Assembly: GCA_029558835.1 (NCBI GenBank)
Contig: JAKQDH010000206.1
Span: 1 to 64,000 of the forward strand
DNA length: 64,000 nt
Direction of reading: 5' to 3'
From: Planctomycetota bacterium
Lineage (GTDB): Bacteria; Planctomycetota; Phycisphaerae; UBA1845
In this document: positions 28,077-33,822 of the stretch, piece by piece
How positions within the stretch are numbered: the first letter of the stretch is position 1
Layout: each line of letters starts with the position of its first letter
Notes under the pieces: generated by a model
Database searches by the model: none
Seen by the model: the letters and a program-made list of their open reading frames with translations, nothing else
Told to the model about the DNA's origin: nothing
Program-made: the position numbers and the translations under genes

Positions 28077-28397
28077 GCCTGTCCGCGAGCAGCATAAGTC
28101 CTTTGGGGACAGATCATTACATCACCTTCCGCGGTCATCACAGACCCGCGTTTCGGAAAGTCTCTGGCCGGGGATTGTCGGCGGACCGTCAGGGCCGCAG
28201 CCGCCACGGCGACGCCGGGTGGCATGCGTGCATCAGCCGAGGCCTGGCCGGACATTGCGATGCGGCTGAGGCGCGTGCACCGGCTTGATGTGGGCGGCTC
28301 GGATGCGGCCCGGAAGCGATCCGCGACCGCCTCGGGGACCTTATCTGCGCGGCCCCGCAACGGCGACGGAACTGCGCGGAGCTTGGAGCTTGTTTTC
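28077..28397. other. Divergent intergenic region in the island
   Basis: 321 bases between the STAND-like gene and the next plus-strand gene, presumably carrying both promoters. An AT-richer patch lies at about 28090-28135, but no convincing promoter hexamers can be assigned. A plus-strand reading frame runs through from 28224, yet it is low-complexity and without family resemblance. Confidence 0.4.
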
Positions 28398-29366
28398 ATG
28401 CGTAACAGTCTACCAAAATCACGGGAAGCCTACCGCGCGAGCGGGAGGCAAGAAAACGCCGCCGGCCGGCCCGGACGGGCCAAGAAGGCCGTAGCGCGCC
28501 AGGCTGGCGGAGCGGTCGATTGCAACGCCGCGGGCCGGGGCGGCGAGGATTTCGGGGTTGAGATCCTGCCGGAGGGTGGCCATGCAGTGGTCCCGGCTGG
28601 CCCGGCCGGCACGACGCCCGGGGCGCCGGGCGGCACGTCCGGACACGGTGCGGGCTCAAACGAGCCGCGCACAGGTGTGGCGAACGGTGACACTTGCGGT
28701 AATCCCAATGTCGGGAACAGTCCGCCACCGGTTGTCGCTTCGGTTCCGGGCGGCGGGATCCCGCCCGCGAGGGGCGGCCCCGTGCCCCCGTGCGTCGTGA
28801 GTGGGCTCGGGGCGGGGGGCGCTCCTGTGGGTCAAGTGCTGCTGGAGTGCTACCTCAATGGCTTATTCGCGCTTCTCTCGCGTGAAGAGGCGCACCAGGA
28901 GCTGCACAAGCGCGACTTCGGCTGGGTCTCCCCTTTCGGTTGGGTGCGGTACGGGTGGGAGGGCCAGGCGTGGAGCGGGCCGATCTCCTCGCGCGTCCCC
29001 GGCGCTGGCCAGGCATTTGGCTTCTGGCTGCTGACGGGCGAAGGGGCCCGCACTCTTGACCGGTACCGCAAGCATGTTGCCGGGATGAGCCTCGCGAGCG
29101 TTGCGCTCTTCCAGGCCCACGCGTCCAGATTTCACCGAGTGCTGCCCGAGATGCTGCGCCGCAGATCGCGGCTGTTTCGGTGGGCGCCGGTACTGGACCG
29201 CAATGGGTGCAAAATCCCGGCGTATGCCGTAGTGCCGGAGCGGTCCACGATCCTGATTGCCGGCGTGGATCCGGATTCCTGCGCGCCGGACACCGTTTTC
29301 GACTGGGGCATTCTCATGTCGCCGCCGGACCTGCCGCCGGATGCGGGCGCCGTGGTGACCGCGTGA
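28398..29366 (+). CDS. Hypothetical protein with Gly/Pro-rich N-terminal half
   Basis: 322 residues from the ATG at 28398, chosen because GGAG lies nine bases upstream; the frame is open further 5' to 28224. The first 140 residues are Gly/Pro/Ala-rich and probably disordered. The second half is more ordered (LLECYLNGLFALLSREEAHQ, FGWVRYGWEGQAWSGPI, FDWGILMSPPDLPPDAG) with mixed helix and strand, and no motif I can name. No signal peptide or membrane helix. A terminator-like hairpin follows at 29429-29459, so it may be a separate unit from the operon that starts at 29669, although it is co-directional. Function unknown. Confidence 0.6.
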   Translation: MRNSLPKSREAYRASGRQENAAGRPGRAKKAVARQAGGAVDCNAAGRGGEDFGVEILPEGGHAVVPAGPAGTTPGAPGGTSGHGAGSNEPRTGVANGDTCGNPNVGNSPPPVVASVPGGGIPPARGGPVPPCVVSGLGAGGAPVGQVLLECYLNGLFALLSREEAHQELHKRDFGWVSPFGWVRYGWEGQAWSGPISSRVPGAGQAFGFWLLTGEGARTLDRYRKHVAGMSLASVALFQAHASRFHRVLPEMLRRRSRLFRWAPVLDRNGCKIPAYAVVPERSTILIAGVDPDSCAPDTVFDWGILMSPPDLPPDAGAVVTA

Positions 29367-29428
29367 TGTGCAGCCACAAAGGGTGAACCGGGCTGGCTGA
29401 GCCTCACGCGCGAGGCGAACAACAACCG

Positions 29429-29459
29429 ACGGGCGGGTGGCGGACTGCTACCCGCCCGT
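29429..29459 (+). terminator. Rho-independent terminator-like hairpin
   Basis: ACGGGCGGGT (29429-29438) pairs perfectly with ACCCGCCCGT (29450-29459) around an 11-base loop, and TTCTTCGTTTCC follows. The 10-base-pair GC-rich stem with a T-rich tail lies 62 bases after the hypothetical gene's stop and would separate it from the next operon. Confidence 0.55.
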
Positions 29460-29668
29460 TCTTCGTTTCCTGCATCTCCAGCATCGTGGGCGACAGCGGT
29501 GGTCGCGTTGGCCGTGCGCGGATCTGCGTTCGTTGGCGCCGGCGGCTCGTCGGGTCGGTCGGTCGCGCGTGTGTCTGCGGTCAGCAGTTCGGCACCCGCG
29601 TCTGGCTGCGCGCGGGTCTAATAAGGGGTGCAGAGTGGCTGCAGAGCAGCGCTCGGGAGGTGATGCCT

Positions 29669-30055
29669 ATGTCGCGGCCATGGCGTGAACGCGTCCATGA
29701 TTGGGACGCAGTGCATGAGAACGTGTGGTACCTGCTCCGCGTGGCGGCGATTGACAGAACGGGCGCGCCGCCGGCAATCCGCGTGCACCTTGCGTTTCTG
29801 GAAGACGTGCAGGTTGGGAGGACGCACGTCGCGTCATTGCCCGTCCCGGTGAGGCCTGCAGGGCTCGCGGCGGACTTCTTCCTCTCGTGCGGGGTCGAGG
29901 TGGTCGCCGGCGGCACCGTCACTCCGAAGGCGGTTGTCGGCAAGGTCGTGCGGGCGCAGTTCGCCCCCGGCGCACCGGCGGGCGCGTGGCAGATCGTCCG
30001 CTTCGCCCTCCCGGAGGGCAACGACGCGCCCCACGAAGCGGACCGCCGTGCGTGA
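29669..30055 (+). CDS. Hypothetical protein, first gene of the ubiquitin-like operon
   Basis: 128 residues. The second of two nearby ATGs is chosen because GGGAGG sits 8 bases upstream of it and only 2 bases from the first. The sequence is strand-rich (VWYLLRVAAIDRTG, IRVHLAFLEDVQVGRTHVA, VVGKVVRAQFAPGAPAGAWQ), with no signal peptide, Cys cluster or catalytic motif. I do not recognise a family. It is 50 bases upstream of the zinc-finger gene and co-directional with the whole operon. A TCTAAT box (29617-29622) lies upstream but lacks a good -35 partner. Confidence 0.6.
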   Translation: MSRPWRERVHDWDAVHENVWYLLRVAAIDRTGAPPAIRVHLAFLEDVQVGRTHVASLPVPVRPAGLAADFFLSCGVEVVAGGTVTPKAVVGKVVRAQFAPGAPAGAWQIVRFALPEGNDAPHEADRRA

Positions 30056-30105
30056 TCATGGGGACCGACGTGTCGGCGTGAGTCACTCCAGGAGGTGAAG
30101 GACGA

Positions 30106-30570
30106 ATGGCCCAGAGTTTCCAAATCCCGCCGGGCGACGTCGAGTACCGCAATACGCTGCGCGATGCGCGCGGTACTGAAGTGCTCAAGTTCGGGTACCG
30201 CGAGGTGGTCACGATCGACCCTGAAGGGCAGTCAAGGGTCTTCAAGGAGTCCGAACACGTTGCGTTGGCCGACGGTCGGCTGTTCACGGCAGCAACACTC
30301 GCGACCGGGAAGATCGAGCTCGCGATCTGCGACTTGTGCCGCTACCCGCTCCCGCCGCGGTGGTGGTGGAGCCAGCCCGAATCTCCGTCATTGGGCTGCA
30401 TGGCGCGTGAGTCCGGCGCATTCTGTGCCGGTTGCTCGCTCTTTGTCTGCAAGAAGCACTCGGCGGTTGTCGCCGACGGCTCGGTGCGCTGCATCCTCTG
30501 CGCCCGTCGCTTTCGGTGGCGTGCGCTCTTTCGCGCCTTGTTCTTTACTCCGATCCGGGAGGATGCATGA
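30106..30570 (+). CDS. Binuclear zinc-finger (RING/FYVE-like treble-clef) protein
   Basis: 154 residues with strong GGAGGTG eight bases before the ATG. The N-terminal 70 residues look like a small beta domain (FKESEHVALADGRLFTAATL). The rest carries four ligand pairs: C75-x2-C78, C107-x2-C110, C115-x2-H118 and C129-x2-C132. The spacing C-x2-C-x28-C-x2-C-x4-C-x2-H-x10-C-x2-C is that of cross-brace binuclear treble clefs (RING/FYVE/B-box class). The C-terminal tail is basic and hydrophobic. In an operon with Ub-like, E2 and JAMM genes, a role as E3-like adaptor or target recogniser is an attractive inference, not shown. The stop overlaps the next start (ATGA), indicating translational coupling to the ATPase. 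Confidence 0.72.
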   Translation: MAQSFQIPPGDVEYRNTLRDARGTEVLKFGYREVVTIDPEGQSRVFKESEHVALADGRLFTAATLATGKIELAICDLCRYPLPPRWWWSQPESPSLGCMARESGAFCAGCSLFVCKKHSAVVADGSVRCILCARRFRWRALFRALFFTPIREDA

Positions 30571-31469
30571 TGTCGCAATCGTGGCGTGACCAGTTGATTG
30601 CCCAGATTGATTTGTGTCGCCCGGGCCCGCGGGACAAGGGCCTGCTGGCGCTGCGCGCGCTTGCAGCAAACGGCCGCCTCTCGGAGGCGATGTGCCGTTT
30701 CCACTACCTGCGCCTGTTGCTTCATCCGCCGCGGTGCGCGGACAGCCTGGCAGGTTTCACCGAACCCCCCTCGCTCGAGGAGTGGCGTTCGGCGGTCGTC
30801 ACGGAGGCGCCGATTGGCGTCCTGACTGAGGTCGAGGGCGCTGAATTCGGCCCGCATCTTTCGGATCGTGTCGAGCACTGGGCTGTGGCTGGGACCACGG
30901 GTTTTGGAAAGACCGTCACGCTGCGCGGGCTCGCCTTGGCGCTCGACGCGCTCGGCCGCGCGCTGCTCGTGTTCGAGCTGAAGCGTGACTGCGCCGACTT
31001 CGTGCAGCGGCTGGCCCGGTGCGTGCGCGTCCGTGCCGGCCAGGGAGCGTGGTTCGGCTTGCAGGCGCCTGCCGGTGTCGCCGATCGCGACTGGGCCATG
31101 GTGCTCGCGGCCATTCTGGCCGCGCGCTGTGGCCTGAAGCACGCCACGACGTCTCTTGCCCGCATGCTCACCTGGCTGGTCGAACAGCTCAACCGCGCAG
31201 CAGTCCGCGGGCGCCTTTGGCCGGATGTCCAACTCCTTTGTGACGTCGCCGTCGCCGCACCGTCGGCGAAATTCGCTGCGAAGGAGGACTACGAGCGCAG
31301 CTCGATCCAGGTGCTGGACGGGGTGGCCCACGCGCTGGGCCCGTTCGCCCGTACGTTTCGGGGAATCGACCTCGAGCAGTTCCTCGCCCAGGGGACCAGT
31401 GTTGTGGTGGATCTCAGCACGCTGGAGCCGCCGGCGCAGTGGGTGGTCATCGACGTGCTGCTCAGCTAG
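30567..31469 (+). CDS. FtsK/HerA-type ATPase, N-terminal part ending at an amber codon
   Basis: 300 residues. The ATG at 30567 overlaps the previous stop as ATGA, with GGGAGG upstream. A helical N-terminal segment (1-80) leads into a P-loop domain with Walker A GTTGFGKT at 109-116 and the FtsK/HerA-like strand LLVFELKRDCADF. The frame stops with TAG at 31467-31469, directly after WVVIDVLLS. The next codons, in the same frame, continue the same domain (Walker B ICILLDES). The TAG therefore interrupts the ATPase and most simply represents a CAG-to-TAG nonsense change. Genes at 452 and 1911 end in TAG, so TAG is a normal stop here. Confidence 0.75.
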   Translation: MMSQSWRDQLIAQIDLCRPGPRDKGLLALRALAANGRLSEAMCRFHYLRLLLHPPRCADSLAGFTEPPSLEEWRSAVVTEAPIGVLTEVEGAEFGPHLSDRVEHWAVAGTTGFGKTVTLRGLALALDALGRALLVFELKRDCADFVQRLARCVRVRAGQGAWFGLQAPAGVADRDWAMVLAAILAARCGLKHATTSLARMLTWLVEQLNRAAVRGRLWPDVQLLCDVAVAAPSAKFAAKEDYERSSIQVLDGVAHALGPFARTFRGIDLEQFLAQGTSVVVDLSTLEPPAQWVVIDVLLS

Positions 31470-31664
31470 GTGCTCATCGGGCGGATGGCGCGCGACCAGA
31501 AGGTCGACCGCACCGAGATCTGCATACTCCTGGACGAGAGCGACCTGCTGGTTACGGATGAGGCCCATGCTGGGTTTCCGGGCCGGCAGTCGCCGCTCAT
31601 GCGCGTCCTCCGCCAGGGCAGAGAGTTCGGCATCATGGTGGCTTTGGGGATCAACGTGCTATGA
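31470..31664 (+). pseudogene. ATPase middle fragment with Walker B, between amber stop and frameshift
   Basis: 64 codons in the same frame as the preceding part, starting with GTG immediately after the TAG. It carries ICILLDESDLL (Walker B) and RQGREFGIMVALG, the strand that in HerA/FtsK proteins precedes the sensor segment. It ends at TGA 31662-31664, within ATGA shared with the next ORF. There is no ribosome binding site, so it is unlikely to be made alone. Confidence 0.6.
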
Positions 31665-32629
31665 GCGCGTCTGAGTCTATTCTTAACAATGTCCAGAACC
31701 TCGTCATCCTCCGACAGGAAGCCCCTGGCTCGGTTGTCCGGGCGCTGCGCGCCCTGCCGCTCCCGCCCGAGGCCGCGGGCCTCCTGATGTCCCTTGACCG
31801 GGGGGACGCGGTTCTGCACCTGGCGGGCTGGCCGGAGCCGGTCCTGGGGCACGTGACGTTTGTTCCGCCGCATCGGGGTTCTACGGCCACGCCGGACCCG
31901 CAGCTTGACGTGGTTCCGGCAAGGCGACTCGCCGAATTGCCCGAGGTGCTTGACGAGCTAACACACGCCAAAGGCGAGCTGGGGCGGGTGCGCAAGAGCG
32001 CGGACGACACCCCGGACAAGATCATGGCGAACGTTCACGATGTCCTGGCAGACTGGATCCGTCAACCGGGCAAGCCGATGGCGCGGATCTGGGCTGCGCT
32101 TGGGATTGATGCCCCGTCCAAGCAGAAGGCGATCCGCAAGGTGCTGGCACCCAAGTTCGCGCAGATCCGCGACGAGCGGTTCGGTTCGGCGAAGGTGGCG
32201 ATTCTCCTGCCCAACGCGGCCGGCTATGCGCTCGTCGGTCGGGGTTCCCTGACCGGGCTGGGACGTGGTGAGGTTGTTCATCTGCACGGGGCCTGGTGGG
32301 CGCGCGACTGGGCCGTCAAGCAGGGCTACGAGGCCCACTTGGAGTGGCGGGTGGGAGTGGGTGTGAACCACCCTGCGGACGTGGGCTATTGCGCCGATGG
32401 TGTCTGGCACGTGATCGAGGTGGTGGACACGTCCTTCCTGAACCTTGCCGACGCGGTCCGGGCGAGCCTGGTGCTCTCGACCATCGTGCAGACCGTCACG
32501 ATCGTCACGAAGCTGAAGAGTGAGCACGCCCGCGTCCGTCGCCTGCTCGCCGTGGAGGACCTGGCTGGGGTGATGGACCGCGTGCAGCTGTCCACGTTCG
32601 ACTTCTACCTGCGGGAGGTGTACCCGTGA
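31661..32629 (+). CDS. ATPase C-terminal part with PD-(D/E)xK-like domain
   Basis: 322 residues in the -1 frame relative to the previous fragment. Its first residues (SASESILNNVQNLVILRQ) align in register as the continuation of the ATPase, so the gap is a one-base slip at CTATGAGC. Residues 1-80 complete the ATPase fold. A coiled-coil-like linker and small helical domain follow (about 85-165). The last 150 residues resemble a restriction-endonuclease-like fold: an Asp in PADVGY, the strand WHVIEVVDT with Glu, then two helices, as in nuclease tails attached to such ATPases. The usual Lys of ExK is replaced by Val, so catalysis is doubtful. The ATG overlaps the previous stop and could allow separate translation by coupling. 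Confidence 0.65.
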   Translation: MSASESILNNVQNLVILRQEAPGSVVRALRALPLPPEAAGLLMSLDRGDAVLHLAGWPEPVLGHVTFVPPHRGSTATPDPQLDVVPARRLAELPEVLDELTHAKGELGRVRKSADDTPDKIMANVHDVLADWIRQPGKPMARIWAALGIDAPSKQKAIRKVLAPKFAQIRDERFGSAKVAILLPNAAGYALVGRGSLTGLGRGEVVHLHGAWWARDWAVKQGYEAHLEWRVGVGVNHPADVGYCADGVWHVIEVVDTSFLNLADAVRASLVLSTIVQTVTIVTKLKSEHARVRRLLAVEDLAGVMDRVQLSTFDFYLREVYP

Positions 32630-32817
32630 CGCGGGCCGTGCGCATCGCGCTGATCGTCGTTCTCATGCTCGGTGCCCTGTCGTTCCTGGTCGCGGGGCAT
32701 GAGTGGGAGCTGGCACACCCGCGGTCCTCGCCGACCCGGGGCGCCGGGTACGAGCTGGCCATGCTGGCCATGGTCGTGATCACAATCGCGGCGCTGCTAC
32801 GGCGGCGTGGTCGGTAA
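32626..32817 (+). CDS. Small two-helix membrane protein 1
   Basis: 63 residues starting with GTG that overlaps the ATPase stop (GTGA). Two hydrophobic helices (about 5-24 and 43-58) flank a short polar loop, with a basic C terminus (RRRGR). No family recognised. Its strict overlap with the upstream gene argues that it is a true operon member rather than a chance ORF. Confidence 0.6.
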   Translation: MTRAVRIALIVVLMLGALSFLVAGHEWELAHPRSSPTRGAGYELAMLAMVVITIAALLRRRGR

Positions 32818-32918
32818 GGACGCGCGTCATGCGGCAGCAACGGTGACGTCAGCGGTGCGTCCGCCAGGCTCCCGGGCGAGCTGGCATACTGTACGCAGGT
32901 ACGGGAGAGCCGTGACGT

Positions 32919-33164
32919 ATGAACACGCAGCCCACGCAACAGCAACCGCGCCCCGTGCGACCTCGGTGGGAGCTGCTGTTCCTGCCGCTGGCGGCGCTCG
33001 TCCTGCTGGTGCTTTGGACGCGGTCGGTGGCCGTGCAGCCGGCATGGTCCGCGCTCCTGGACCGCTGGCAGATCCATGATCGGCTGCGTTTCACCGAACT
33101 GGCGATGTTCGCGCTGTGCCTGATCGCGGTGGTCGCGATCGCGCGCGCGTCCCGGAGCCCGTGA
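32919..33164 (+). CDS. Small two-helix membrane protein 2
   Basis: 81 residues with a Gln/Pro-rich start (NTQPTQQQPRPVRP) and two hydrophobic helices (about 18-33 and 58-76). It lies between membrane protein 1 and the ubiquitin-like gene. A weak GGAGAG lies about 14 bases before the ATG. No family recognised; possibly a membrane anchor for the operon's complex, which is inference. Confidence 0.55.
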   Translation: MNTQPTQQQPRPVRPRWELLFLPLAALVLLVLWTRSVAVQPAWSALLDRWQIHDRLRFTELAMFALCLIAVVAIARASRSP

Positions 33165-33195
33165 GGCTAAGAATCGTGCACCGAGGAGAACACCG

Positions 33196-33429
33196 ATGCA
33201 GCACTATGCGATCCAACATGTCAATGGGCAACCTCTCAAGGTCCCGGTCGCGCCGGATGGGAGTATCGACGTGGACGTGTTGTGTCAGCTGGCCAACGTC
33301 GCGCCGGATCGGGCGCTGGTCCTCCAGCGGCCGGATGGCAGCAATCAGCTGGTCCCGCGCGGCCAGAAGCTGACGGTGCGGCCGGGCGCGCAGTTCGTGG
33401 ACGCCCCGACGCACCGGCGGGGGGCGTGA
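33196..33429 (+). CDS. Ubiquitin-like (beta-grasp, multiubiquitin-type) protein
   Basis: 77 residues, ATG preceded by GAGGAG. The pattern VNGQPLKVP, DVLCQLANVAPDRALVLQRP and VRPGAQFVDAP follows the single beta-grasp unit of bacterial multiubiquitin/E2-associated Ub-like proteins (two strands, helix, two strands ending in GxxF). The C terminus is RRGA rather than a di-glycine, so either the terminal Ala is removed by the operon's JAMM peptidase to expose Gly or conjugation uses another residue; both are inference. The stop overlaps the E2 start (GTGA), which ties the two together. Confidence 0.68.
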   Translation: MQHYAIQHVNGQPLKVPVAPDGSIDVDVLCQLANVAPDRALVLQRPDGSNQLVPRGQKLTVRPGAQFVDAPTHRRGA

Positions 33430-33812
33430 CCGTGTCGCCCGTGCTGCGGGAGCACATCCGGATGGCGTCGTGCTTTTACCGCTTGGCGGTGGCGCGGGAC
33501 GGGGCCTGGGTGCGCGTGGACGACTTCGCGCTGCCGGCGGGCTTCAACGTGCCGGTCACGCAGGTGCTCGCAAGCCTCCCTCCGGACTACCCGCTGCGCG
33601 CGCCGGGGGTGCTGCCCTGGGGCCTCTTCCTCCGGCCGGGGCTGCGGTACCACGGCCGCTGCCACCCGAACATCGTCGAGGGCCAGGGGCCCGGCTGGGG
33701 CGCGTGGTCGTGGCTGTGCATCTTGCGCGTGGCGTGGGACCCGCGCCGGGATGACTTGCTGCGGTGCCTTGAGATGGTCCGGGCGGTTTTGTCGGCCCCG
33801 TCGGGGTGGTGA
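33426..33812 (+). CDS. E2-like ubiquitin-conjugating enzyme fold protein
   Basis: 128 residues starting with GTG at 33426, four bases overlapping the Ub-like gene. It shows the E2 core order: a strand ending LPAGFN, the LPPDYPLRAPG turn equivalent to the YPxxPP motif, then R-C-HPN-I (HPN at 80-82), Cys98 in SWLCIL, AWDP and a final helix (LLRCLEMVRAVL). HPN followed about 16 residues later by Cys and then WxP is the classical E2 active-site layout, so Cys98 is the likely thioester-forming residue. It resembles the bacterial E2 family associated with multiubiquitin and JAB-ThiF proteins. It would transfer the Ub-like protein to a target. Eleven bases separate it from the JAMM gene. Confidence 0.75.
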   Translation: MTVSPVLREHIRMASCFYRLAVARDGAWVRVDDFALPAGFNVPVTQVLASLPPDYPLRAPGVLPWGLFLRPGLRYHGRCHPNIVEGQGPGWGAWSWLCILRVAWDPRRDDLLRCLEMVRAVLSAPSGW

Positions 33813-33822
33813 GGTGTGCTGT

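Noticed and set aside
28224-28397. Earlier start for the hypothetical gene at 28398
   Set aside because: The extension is low complexity and lacks a ribosome binding site; GGAG precedes the ATG at 28398.
30567-31664. Reassignment of TAG as a sense codon to explain the in-frame TAG in the ATPase
   Set aside because: Genes at 452 and 1911 end in TAG at natural positions and no other gene contains an internal TAG, so a general code change is unlikely.
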